In this document: in pieces, positions 1 to 5,573 of the stretch
How positions within the stretch are numbered: position 1 is the first letter of the stretch
Layout of the letters: the number at the start of each line of letters is the position of its first letter
Source of the DNA: Ignavibacteriales bacterium
GTDB taxonomy: Bacteria > Bacteroidota > Ignavibacteria > Ignavibacteriales > Ignavibacteriaceae
Reading direction: 5' to 3'
NCBI GenBank assembly: GCA_020061995.1
Contig: JAGUXE010000117.1
Span: 1-5,753 of the forward strand
Length of the DNA: 5,753 nt
Made by a program: the position numbers and the translations under genes
Notes under the pieces: model-generated
What the model saw: only the letters and a program-made list of their open reading frames with translations
Databases searched by the model: none
What the model was told of the DNA's origin: nothing

Positions 1-1
1 A

Positions 2-352
2 GGGGAACCCGTAATACTAAGACATAAAGACTATCCAAGTATAAAGATAATCAATCCGAAATATTATAACGGTGCTTTGATAAAAGTTATTTGCAGATTA
101 GAAGGTTTTATTTTTAAAGACGACCCTGTTATTCACGGAGTAAATAAACTGGGTAATAAATACGTTCATATAACCGAGCAATATGTTTCACAGGCTTATA
201 TTGATTATCTAAAGAGTCGTATATCTGAGAATGAAGAATTGATAATATATTGCTTTAAACTGGACGAGCAAATAAAGACCTCCGATAACATCATTATAAA
301 GAGACTTCCGAATGATTTGCTTAAGAGTTACACTTTAGAGAAAAAGAAATGA
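2..352 (+). CDS. Type III restriction-modification methyltransferase (Mod), C-terminal fragment, cut by left edge
   Basis: The frame is open from the first bases of the window to a TGA at 350-352, so this is the last ~116 residues of a longer gene; the TTG at 77 is not needed as a start. No catalytic motif (DPPY or FxGxG) is visible because that part lies outside the window. The identity rests on two things. The tail (ELIIYCFK, then IIIKRLPNDLL) resembles the conserved end of adenine-N6 methyltransferases of the type III Mod group, where a similar 'TVCCKAF...ITIKKIP..LL' pattern is usual (recalled, not searched). The stop codon also overlaps the start of a Res-like helicase-nuclease by 4 bases. 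Mod would methylate adenine at the recognition site and supply target specificity to the Mod-Res complex. It could instead be the tail of another DNA methyltransferase or an unrelated upstream protein. Confidence 0.68.
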   Translation, partial: GEPVILRHKDYPSIKIINPKYYNGALIKVICRLEGFIFKDDPVIHGVNKLGNKYVHITEQYVSQAYIDYLKSRISENEELIIYCFKLDEQIKTSDNIIIKRLPNDLLKSYTLEKKK

Positions 353-2649
353 ATTTGTCTGATAAGCTAAAAGTTGAAATGAAATTAAGGGATGCCCAGT
401 ATGATTCTTTAGATAGGTTAGAGACTATTGTTAAGGATGAGCGCTTCTCATTTAAAAAGAATTATAGTGAAAATGAATTAGAAGCAATCTATAAGAGAAT
501 ATGGGGTAAAGGAGAAGCTTTTGATTATGCTTTCCCTTCTTTTTGTTTCGCACTTGCTACAGGTGTAGGCAAGACTAAACTTTTAGGTGCTTGTATTTAT
601 ATGCTCCATAAGATTAAAGGATATAGGAATTTCTTTGTTATTGCGCCTAATAGAACAATCTACGATAAGCTAATTGCAGAGTTTCAGCAGACAAGCGATA
701 AATTTGTTTTTGAAAGTGTAACAGATTTAGGATACTTTGAGGTTGTTACGGGAGATGACTACGAAAAGCATACACACGAAGCCTCTCTATTAGATAAGGG
801 CAAATTTACAGTATTTATATTTAATATTGATAAATTTAAGAGAAAAGAAGGGCTTGAGGTATTAAAGATTAACGAAGTTCTGGGAGATAGTTTCTTTAAC
901 TACTTAAGCAATCTGCCCGACCTCGTAGTCTTAATGGATGAGAGCCACAAATACAAAACAGAGAAATCTATTGAAGCAATAAGCAGTCTTAAGCCTCTGC
1001 TTGGGCTTGAGTTTACCGCAACACCTTTTTATAACGCAGATAGAGGCGATAGGGCTAATAAATTTTCAAATATTTTAAATGAATATCCTATTAGCAAAGC
1101 AATTGAGGATAGGATTGTAAAACGACCAAAGCTATATCTAAGAAAGAACTTTGACTATGAAGGGATACCCTTAAAAGAACGCTACCAAATAATGCTTGAG
1201 GATGGCTTTAGGAATCACGAGAATATCAAAACCTTACTGGAAGTCTATTTTAAGAACAATAGCGACATAAAAAAGAGATTTTTACCTCTTGTTCTTATAG
1301 TCTGCGAGAACATAGAGCACTCAAAGAAAATTGAGGAATACCTCAAGAAAGATTTTTTAAATGGCAAGTATAAAGACAGAGTGATAAATATTCACTCCGA
1401 ATCTGAGGACGAGGAGATAGAAAAGTTATTGTATTTAGAGAAAGAAAATAACCCTTACGAGATAGTAATAAACGTTAATAAGCTTGGATTAGGGTGGGAT
1501 GTAAAGAACATCTACACGATTATACCTCTTAGGGCTTTTGATAGCCAAGTTTTCGTTGAGCAGACCATCGGTAGAGGGATAAGATTGCCTTTCGGCAAAT
1601 GGGCAGAAATCGATAACTTAGATAGCTTAAAAGTCGTTTATCATAATAAGTTTAGTAGACTGCTCGAAAAAGTTGACGCTTGGCTTGCTAATATACCTAT
1701 TGAGGAAGAAGAGATTACCCCGTTAGAAAGGAAGACAATACAGCCAGATAACCCCTCAAAGAAAATCACTATTCCCGATGTCAAAGGTTCGCCAAAAGTT
1801 GATTTTACCTTAGAATATTTTGAGCCAAGCATAAAGTATCAAGAATATAGGGATGAAGATATTTTGCTTATTGTTAAAGACTTAAGGGACAAAGAAGAAG
1901 AAATAGTCGGGGTTATTAAAGGACAACTGGATAAAAGCCCCTTAGAATATATTCTCTCATCCCTTATTTCTTTACCAAGATTAAGTGCGCAAGAGTTACC
2001 CTTACTTGAAAGAATTGTTAAAAAGTATTTTGAGAAAATAGACAAAACTGATGACAAGCTCAATCTGGATAATAGGCATAAAATTATTCAAGATATATAC
2101 GAGCAAATAAAGGAAAAAATCGGAGAGAAGACTAAGATTGAATACATAATAGTTGGTGAGAAAAAAGATTTTGAGCCATACGAAACACAGATTAAAAGGG
2201 GCTCATCTGTTTTAAGAAAAAGTTGTCCCGAAGATAAGTATGTAGGCAATTTAATTTCAGGGTATAAAAAGTCCATCTTCTCTACGAATATATTTGACTC
2301 AAAACAGGAGAAAATCTTTACTGATATATGCGATGACGATTCTAAAGTATTAAAATGGTTTAGAGCTTATACAAAAGATAATTTTGGGATTCTCTATAAT
2401 TATAAGGGAGACGACCATTCTTATATACCCGATTTTATAGTAGAGACAGGCGATAAGGTCTACATAGTAGAGATAAAGGCTGATTCTGAGATAAATGACG
2501 AAGTAGTTCAAAAGAAAAAAGAGCAAGCTATTAAATGGTGCGAGATTGTTAATAAAAAGTCAAAAAAGAAGTGGGAATATAAATTAATACCTCATTCTAA
2601 AGTTGATTCTCAATATAACTTTGAAGGAATTATAAATTGGGCAGTGTAA
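349..2649 (+). CDS. Type III restriction enzyme Res subunit: SF2 helicase/translocase with C-terminal PD-(D/E)xK nuclease
   Basis: A 766-residue ATP-dependent DNA translocase fused to a nuclease, expected to cleave DNA lacking the cognate methylation when partnered with Mod. Superfamily 2 motifs appear in order: Walker A TGVGKT at residues 71-76, motif Ia around VIAPNRT (97-103), motif II DESH (197-200), motif III TATPF (223-227), a motif V-like LGLGWDV (379-385), and motif VI QTIGRGIR (405-412) with its arginines. Near the end, PD at 694-695 followed by EIK at 708-710 forms a PD-X12-E-X-K nuclease signature. All key residues are present, so the protein looks intact. It is shorter than many Res subunits (often 900-1000 residues), mainly by a compact middle and C-terminal part. 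The ATG sits in ATGA with the upstream stop and has only a weak purine-rich leader, so translational coupling to mod is likely. A stand-alone defence helicase-nuclease is the main alternative. Confidence 0.9.
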   Translation: MNLSDKLKVEMKLRDAQYDSLDRLETIVKDERFSFKKNYSENELEAIYKRIWGKGEAFDYAFPSFCFALATGVGKTKLLGACIYMLHKIKGYRNFFVIAPNRTIYDKLIAEFQQTSDKFVFESVTDLGYFEVVTGDDYEKHTHEASLLDKGKFTVFIFNIDKFKRKEGLEVLKINEVLGDSFFNYLSNLPDLVVLMDESHKYKTEKSIEAISSLKPLLGLEFTATPFYNADRGDRANKFSNILNEYPISKAIEDRIVKRPKLYLRKNFDYEGIPLKERYQIMLEDGFRNHENIKTLLEVYFKNNSDIKKRFLPLVLIVCENIEHSKKIEEYLKKDFLNGKYKDRVINIHSESEDEEIEKLLYLEKENNPYEIVINVNKLGLGWDVKNIYTIIPLRAFDSQVFVEQTIGRGIRLPFGKWAEIDNLDSLKVVYHNKFSRLLEKVDAWLANIPIEEEEITPLERKTIQPDNPSKKITIPDVKGSPKVDFTLEYFEPSIKYQEYRDEDILLIVKDLRDKEEEIVGVIKGQLDKSPLEYILSSLISLPRLSAQELPLLERIVKKYFEKIDKTDDKLNLDNRHKIIQDIYEQIKEKIGEKTKIEYIIVGEKKDFEPYETQIKRGSSVLRKSCPEDKYVGNLISGYKKSIFSTNIFDSKQEKIFTDICDDDSKVLKWFRAYTKDNFGILYNYKGDDHSYIPDFIVETGDKVYIVEIKADSEINDEVVQKKKEQAIKWCEIVNKKSKKKWEYKLIPHSKVDSQYNFEGIINWAV

Positions 2650-2816
2650 ACTCCTTTGATAAAGAAACATTAGAAAAGACTATCCGCCTTTGGCAACCCT
2701 ACTATAAAGAAAAGCTAACCCTCTGAGACGCAGAAGAAATCATAATTAACCTCCGTAACTTCTTTAAGATTTTGTGTGAATGGGATAAAAATAATAAATA
2801 TCTACCCCCTCATTAA
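2637..2816 (+). pseudogene. Small mobile-element-type protein gene interrupted by one in-frame TGA
   Basis: A reading frame of 59 codons plus a TAA stop at 2814-2816 is broken only by TGA at 2724-2726. Both halves look coding. The first reads FDKETLEKTIRLWQPYYKEK then LTL; after the TGA it continues DAEEIIINLRNFFKILCEWD. The join 'LTL-x-DAEEI' resembles a family of ~55-65-residue uncharacterised proteins in accessory regions that I recall as carrying 'WQ.YYKE.LT.EDA.EI...FF.L..EW'; this was not searched. The best start is TTG at 2637, with a GAAGGA Shine-Dalgarno at 2623-2628 and 8 bases of spacing, inside the last 13 bases of res. Glutamate is expected at the break; TGA is one substitution from GGA, so at least two changes or a small indel history is implied if Glu was ancestral. 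Decay is the simplest reading; sequencing error or readthrough are alternatives. Confidence 0.6.
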
Positions 2817-2861
2817 GGAATACTTTTCAAAAATCACACCCATATTTATCAAAAATTAGAT

Positions 2862-2891
2862 TAAAACACCCTAAAACATCCTAATAGATTC
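2862..2891 (+). repeat. 10-bp tandem repeat tract upstream of the zinc-finger gene promoter
   Basis: Two near-identical decamers stand in tandem, TAAAACACCC (2862-2871) and TAAAACATCC (2872-2881), differing at one base. A third, weaker copy TAATAGATTC (2882-2891) follows. The 10-base period matches one DNA helical turn, and the tract ends four bases before the predicted -35 box at 2895, which suits an activator or repressor site. AT-rich chance similarity cannot be excluded with only two good copies. Confidence 0.4.
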
Positions 2892-2894
2892 AAT

Positions 2895-2923
2895 ATGACT
2901 ATTCGTCTTTTTTAAGATATAAT
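2895..2923 (+). promoter_or_regulatory. Sigma70-type promoter for the zinc-finger protein gene
   Basis: A perfect -10 hexamer TATAAT lies at 2918-2923, with a 4/6 -35 match ATGACT at 2895-2900 and an optimal 17-base spacer. The predicted transcription start is near 2930, giving a leader of about 23 bases that contains the GAGGA ribosome binding site at 2944-2948. This marks a transcription unit separate from the mod-res operon. Confidence 0.6.
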
Positions 2924-2952
2924 ATTGTTGTATTTGAAGATGTGAGGAAAAA

Positions 2953-3804
2953 GTGAGAAAGAAACAAGTTTTGCAGCATAAATATGAATTCATTTTTGAA
3001 GGAGGGCGTCCTCTGGCGTCATTCATAGAATCTAAAGGACTGCTTGAAGTAAATTCTATTGAAACAGGTTACGCTGAGAAAATCAAAGGAGAAGGTTCAC
3101 GTAAAACAATAGAGGATTTCCCAGATGGTTATATTAAAAAAGCGCTTAATGAACTTCCAAAACTGTTTAAAAAAGTTATTCCTACAAATAGAGATAAGAT
3201 ACTTTTAATGTTCCGAATCTATAATCCCAATTCAATACCAATACATAAGTTGCTTTTACCCAAATATTCAGCGAAAATAGAAAAGAAATATAAACAACAA
3301 GATACCTATTCTTATAAAGACATCTGCAAAAGGATAGATGAGTGTCTTTTGTATGCTTTACGTAGTGTAACTGCTGAGACATTTATGTTTTATATAGATA
3401 AGGATTTATATATTAATTTAATAAAGAAGATACGAAACCTTACTGGTAAATTGGAAAAGAAAAAAGAACTTTCAAAAAAAGACATTGAGGTATTAAATAA
3501 AATTAAAAAAGAACTACCAATACAAGATAATCCTGTAACAAATTTTTTAAATTCCCTTTATAAAAGTTTAACTAATGAAGCTATAACTAAGAAAGTAATT
3601 GCTCAATGTGGATTCTGTGGATTATTTTTTAAATATAAAATTGGCAAGAAATACTGTTCTTTAAAATTTGAAGGTCGAGATTGTGGCAAAAAAGCAAGGA
3701 ATCGTATATATTATGAAGCACATAAATCCGAGCTAAGGAACCACTACCGTAAAAAAATGAAAGATACAAGAATTTTTCTAAAAGAAAAGGGCATTAAAAA
3801 ATAG
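2953..3804 (+). CDS. Uncharacterised protein with C-terminal Cys4 zinc finger and basic tail
   Basis: I do not recognise a named family for this 283-residue protein. The start is GTG with GAGGA at 2944-2948; an in-frame TGA at 2935 rules out a longer form. Residues 1-150 show a mixed fold with an EFIFEGGRPLASFI segment (12-25) that faintly recalls the start of ABATE/CGNR-type regulators. Residues 155-190 are lysine-rich and likely helical (LTGKLEKKKELSKKDIEVLNKI region). The C-terminus holds C219-x2-C222-x12-C235-x8-C244 with a KKYCS core, followed by a strongly basic stretch (KKARNR, then ELRNHYRKKMKD). Such a Cys4 module plus basic tail suggests nucleic-acid binding. No signal peptide or membrane segment is seen. 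It has its own promoter and is followed by palindromic units at 3812-3882, so it may be a DNA-binding regulator acting nearby; this is inference. Confidence 0.85.
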   Translation: MRKKQVLQHKYEFIFEGGRPLASFIESKGLLEVNSIETGYAEKIKGEGSRKTIEDFPDGYIKKALNELPKLFKKVIPTNRDKILLMFRIYNPNSIPIHKLLLPKYSAKIEKKYKQQDTYSYKDICKRIDECLLYALRSVTAETFMFYIDKDLYINLIKKIRNLTGKLEKKKELSKKDIEVLNKIKKELPIQDNPVTNFLNSLYKSLTNEAITKKVIAQCGFCGLFFKYKIGKKYCSLKFEGRDCGKKARNRIYYEAHKSELRNHYRKKMKDTRIFLKEKGIKK

Positions 3805-3811
3805 CCTACCC

Positions 3812-3882
3812 TACTGAAATCCTGCATTAAACCATTCTGTTTCAGTATACTGAAATCCCGTCGAGAAACCACCGTTTTAGTA
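3812..3882. repeat. Two tandem, internally palindromic units of 36 and 35 bp
   Basis: Unit 1 is 3812-3847 and unit 2 is 3848-3882, directly abutting. Each begins TACTGAAATCCyG, carries AAACCA in the middle (3829-3834 and 3866-3871), and ends GTTTyAGTA (3839-3847 and 3874-3882). Within each unit the outer 8 bases are inverted (TACTGAAA against TTTCAGTA, or TTTTAGTA with one mismatch), so each can fold as a hairpin with a ~20-base loop. The junction of the two units forms a perfect 16-bp palindrome, TTTCAGTATACTGAAA, at 3840-3855. The array starts 7 bases after the stop of the zinc-finger gene. It could be an operator array, a recombination or replication site, or a short mobile palindrome. Confidence 0.65.
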
Positions 3883-3883
3883 A

Positions 3884-3912
3884 TTTTCAAAATTAGATTT
3901 ATAGTTTATACT
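3884..3912 (+). promoter_or_regulatory. Possible sigma70-type promoter abutting the palindromic units
   Basis: TATACT at 3907-3912 is a 5/6 match to the -10 box, and TTTTCA at 3884-3889 is a 4/6 match to the -35 box with a 17-base spacer. Transcription would begin near 3919, within the 5' arm of the hairpin at 3915-3947, which is awkward for the hairpin to act as a terminator on that transcript. Unit 2 of the palindromic array ends two bases before the -35 box, so a protein bound there could control this promoter. In an AT-rich intergenic stretch such matches arise easily. Confidence 0.35.
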
Positions 3913-3914
3913 TT

Positions 3915-3951
3915 AGCTGTGATGATTGAACAAATCTCATCATAGCTTTTT
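3915..3951 (+). terminator. Rho-independent terminator-like hairpin after the zinc-finger gene
   Basis: AGCTGTGATGA (3915-3925) pairs with TCATCATAGCT (3937-3947) over 11 positions with one G-U wobble, leaving an 11-base loop. It is followed by TTTT at 3948-3951 (five T in a row counting the stem end). The stem is AT-rich, so strength is moderate. It most likely ends transcription from the zinc-finger gene, 110 bases downstream of its stop, just before the next gene at 3959. If the promoter at 3884-3912 is real, the hairpin could also be a leader structure. Confidence 0.6.
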
Positions 3952-3958
3952 ATTTACT

Positions 3959-4129
3959 ATGAATAAGAATAAGCTAATTCCAATTTTAGAACACGAACAA
4001 AGTGAAGACTCCGATTTTAGATTAGAGCAGATATTTGAGTTTTTATTTGAAAATGTTAAGGAGACGTTAGAAGATGGAGAAAATAATAATCACAGAGCCG
4101 ACCTTCCTTCCTCTAAAACCCAACGATAA
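3959..4129 (+). CDS. Small acidic protein of unknown function, overlapping the SpoVG-like gene
   Basis: This 56-residue frame starts at ATG 3959 (MNKNKLIPILEHEQ). A longer form from TTG at 3926 is unlikely because it would run through the loop and 3' arm of the terminator hairpin. No convincing Shine-Dalgarno precedes 3959, which lowers confidence. The first ~38 residues look like a genuine protein: acidic, with an amphipathic helix-like RLEQIFEFLFENVKETLE. The last ~18 residues are polar and fall in the 56 bases shared with the next gene in another frame. The product is unrecognised. It may also serve to bring ribosomes to the start of the downstream gene at 4074. Confidence 0.5.
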   Translation: MNKNKLIPILEHEQSEDSDFRLEQIFEFLFENVKETLEDGENNNHRADLPSSKTQR

Positions 4130-4361
4130 AGGACTCATAGGCATAGCCTCAGTAGTTTACAATAACTCCCTTTCTTTAAATTGCATTTCGGTTTATTTAA
4201 GACCCAATGGAGATTTAAGGTTGGTTTTCCCTATCAAAGTTTTACCCAATTCAAAAGAGATTAACGTTTATTATCCTATAAATAATGAGACCTATGAAGT
4301 TATTAAAAAAGCAATCGTTGATAAATATGTAGAGATAACCTCAAATTTACCTCAAATTTAA
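4074..4361 (+). CDS. SpoVG-like nucleic-acid-binding protein
   Basis: A 95-residue protein matching the SpoVG pattern: a short N-terminal strand, then a KGLIGIASVVYNNSLSLNCISVY segment where SpoVG has 'LKAYASVTFDD.FVV..IKV', then 'GDLRLVFPIK' in place of 'LFVAMPSRK', 'YYPINNETYEVIKKAIVDKY' in place of 'HPIN.ETRE.I..AVL.EY', and a short tail. SpoVG proteins bind DNA and RNA and act as regulators; in mobile elements, relatives often sit beside replication genes. The start is ATG 4074, preceded by AAGGAG at 4058-4063 with 10 bases of spacing, so it is translated independently although it overlaps the preceding small gene by 56 bases. The primase-like gene follows 19 bases after the stop. The fold assignment is from pattern recognition, and the host process it controls is unknown. 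Confidence 0.78.
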   Translation: MEKIIITEPTFLPLKPNDKGLIGIASVVYNNSLSLNCISVYLRPNGDLRLVFPIKVLPNSKEINVYYPINNETYEVIKKAIVDKYVEITSNLPQI

Positions 4362-4380
4362 AAACAGCGAGGAAGATGTT

Positions 4381-5058
4381 ATGAATGGTAAGAAGAATTT
4401 TGATAATCTTCGTGATTGTGTAAAACAGGCTCTTCTTAAGGGCTGTGAAAGGGGTCTTGAATTTAATAAAATGCGCCACGCAATAATTCTTGAACTAAAA
4501 AGGATAGGATACAATTCCTCTGAGATTAAAGATAAATTAATTGAATGGAATAGGAAATGCGAAAGACCATTCAGTTTAAGCGAGCAGAAGATTCAATTAT
4601 TAGGCTATGTTGATTGGGTTGATAAACACCAATGTAAAATCGGATGCAAAGGACTTGAGGATTACTGTCTGGGAAAAGACAAATGCCAATTTTATCTAAA
4701 AACCTCATATCAAAACAGGCAAAAAACTCAACAGTTACCATTCAAGCTTGAAGAACTGGACAAATTTTTAACGGAAAGATACAAGGCTGAAGGATACCCA
4801 ATGCTGCTAATAATAAAAGCACTAAGATTTTATCAGCAAGAAAAAGCAACGGGAGAAATAATTTTAATAGGTTACAGAGCATTGTCATCAATTATAAGGG
4901 ACAGATATGGACACAATCTATTGCCTATGGATATCTTCAGAAAAATGAATTTTTTAATACAAGAAGGAGTTATTGAACGGGTGGTAAAAGGAAATGCTGG
5001 GATGTTCAATAAAAAAGCAAACGGATATAGATTTCTGAAGTGGATACCCCACATATAA
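4381..5058 (+). CDS. Primase-C-terminal-like protein with Cys4 cluster and winged-helix-like C-terminus, probable replication protein
   Basis: A 225-residue protein with GAGGAA at 4369-4374, six bases before the ATG. Residues 20-75 (RGLEFNKMRHAIILELKRIG, then EIKDKLIEWN and FSLSEQKI) follow the helical pattern of primase C-terminal (PriCT-type) domains, where 'R...L...L...G.s.eei...l..wN....pls..ei' recurs. Next comes C85-x3-C89-x6-C96-x5-C102 (in CKIGCKGLEDYC and KCQFY), like the metal or Fe-S cluster 'GC.....C....C.' that ends many phage and plasmid primase-helicases. Residues 122-225 look like a winged-helix domain, with YRALSSIIRD as a helix and FLIQEGVIERVV as the wing region. No primase catalytic domain or Walker motif is present, so it is a stand-alone accessory part or a replication initiator-like DNA-binding protein rather than a full primase. 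Role in replication is inferred from the domain resemblance and from SpoVG- and PC4-like neighbours. Confidence 0.7.
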   Translation: MNGKKNFDNLRDCVKQALLKGCERGLEFNKMRHAIILELKRIGYNSSEIKDKLIEWNRKCERPFSLSEQKIQLLGYVDWVDKHQCKIGCKGLEDYCLGKDKCQFYLKTSYQNRQKTQQLPFKLEELDKFLTERYKAEGYPMLLIIKALRFYQQEKATGEIILIGYRALSSIIRDRYGHNLLPMDIFRKMNFLIQEGVIERVVKGNAGMFNKKANGYRFLKWIPHI

Positions 5059-5078
5059 CCCATATTAACTTATATGTG
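5050..5078. repeat. Perfect 9-bp inverted repeat over the stop codon of the primase-like gene
   Basis: CACATATAA (5050-5058, including the TAA stop) pairs perfectly with TTATATGTG (5070-5078) across an 11-base loop. No T-tract follows, so it is not a standard terminator. It may be an RNA-processing or stability hairpin between co-transcribed genes, or a protein binding site ahead of the next gene at 5121. The arms are nearly all A/T, so RNA folding would be weak. Confidence 0.45.
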
Positions 5079-5120
5079 TAACAGAGTAAAATAAACTAAA
5101 AAAGGAGATGATACACAATA

Positions 5121-5315
5121 ATGAGTAACAATAAGATAACTCCGCTTAAGGCGATACGGAAGAATTGCCTTAATTGTTCTGGAGGTCAACCTTCAGAAGT
5201 AAGAAGGTGCAACATTGAAGATTGCCCTCTTCTTCCCTATCGTTTTGGCAAGAATCCAAACAGGAAGGGCATAGGCAGGCAAACTTCAAATCCTACACAA
5301 AAAAGTAATAGCTGA
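5121..5315 (+). CDS. Small Cys4 putative zinc-binding protein typical of mobile elements
   Basis: A 64-residue protein beginning MSNNKITPLKAIRKNCLNCS. Four cysteines, C16-x2-C19-x10-C30-x4-C35, form a zinc-ribbon-like knuckle, followed by PYRFGKNPNRKG and a polar tail. I recall many phage and integrated-element proteins of this size with the layout 'TPLKAIR..C..CSGG....VR.C....CPL.PYR.GKNP.R'; function is not established. The AAAGGAG ribosome binding site lies at 5101-5107, 13 bases before the ATG, longer than usual; the nearer ATG at 5108 is out of frame and closes at once. It belongs to the same co-directional run as the SpoVG-, primase- and PC4-like genes, which suggests a DNA-related role. 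It looks complete. Confidence 0.72.
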   Translation: MSNNKITPLKAIRKNCLNCSGGQPSEVRRCNIEDCPLLPYRFGKNPNRKGIGRQTSNPTQKSNS

Positions 5316-5346
5316 GTTAGGTATTTTTAAGCGAAAGGGGGCTCAA

Positions 5347-5571
5347 ATGGGAAAAGATACGCTGATTGCGTCTTTTCAAAAAAACGCACTTGAGACGGTC
5401 AAAATTAAACTAACTGAGTTTAAGGGTAAAGAGCTTATAGATATAAGGGCTTGGGTTAAAGACTCCAGAACAAAAGCGGAGATACCTACTCCGAAAGGTC
5501 TAACCATTGGTATAGAACTTTTCAATGAACTCAAAGCAGGTATATTAAAACTTGGCAAGGCATTGGAGTAG
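5347..5571 (+). CDS. PC4/p15-type single-stranded-DNA-binding protein
   Basis: A 74-residue protein consisting almost only of a PC4-type domain. After a short N-terminus come a strand pattern NALETVKIKLTEFKGKELID, then IRAWVKDSRTKAEIPTPKGL, and a closing helix IELFNELKAGILKLGKAL. The 'hhDIR.W..D......PT.KGh.h' pattern is diagnostic of bacterial PC4 homologues, which dimerise and bind single-stranded DNA through a curved beta-sheet. The AAAGGGGG Shine-Dalgarno at 5334-5341 precedes the ATG by a short spacer. Its place behind the primase-like gene fits a role in replication or transcription of the element. The stop is TAG at 5569-5571, and a 10-bp repeat tract starts three bases later. Confidence 0.85.
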   Translation: MGKDTLIASFQKNALETVKIKLTEFKGKELIDIRAWVKDSRTKAEIPTPKGLTIGIELFNELKAGILKLGKALE

Positions 5572-5573
5572 TT

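Noticed and set aside
77..79. TTG at 77 as the start of a separate 91-residue gene
   Set aside because: The frame is open to the left edge with protein-like sequence, so the gene most likely begins outside the window.
1641..2276. Three minus-strand frames inside the Res gene
   Set aside because: They are Ser/Leu/Ile-rich reverse shadows of a well-supported gene.
2724..2726. TGA as a recoded sense codon (Trp, Gly or selenocysteine)
   Set aside because: TGA serves as a normal stop in the ATGA overlap at 349-352, no SECIS-like structure is evident, and the residue expected here by family resemblance is acidic.
3812..3882. Possible CRISPR array of two repeats
   Set aside because: The two units abut with no spacer, differ at many inner positions, and no cas gene is present; paired palindromic units describe it better.
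3926..3928. TTG at 3926 as start of the small acidic gene
   Set aside because: It lies in the terminator loop and would translate the hairpin arm and T-tract; ATG 3959 gives a more protein-like N-terminus.
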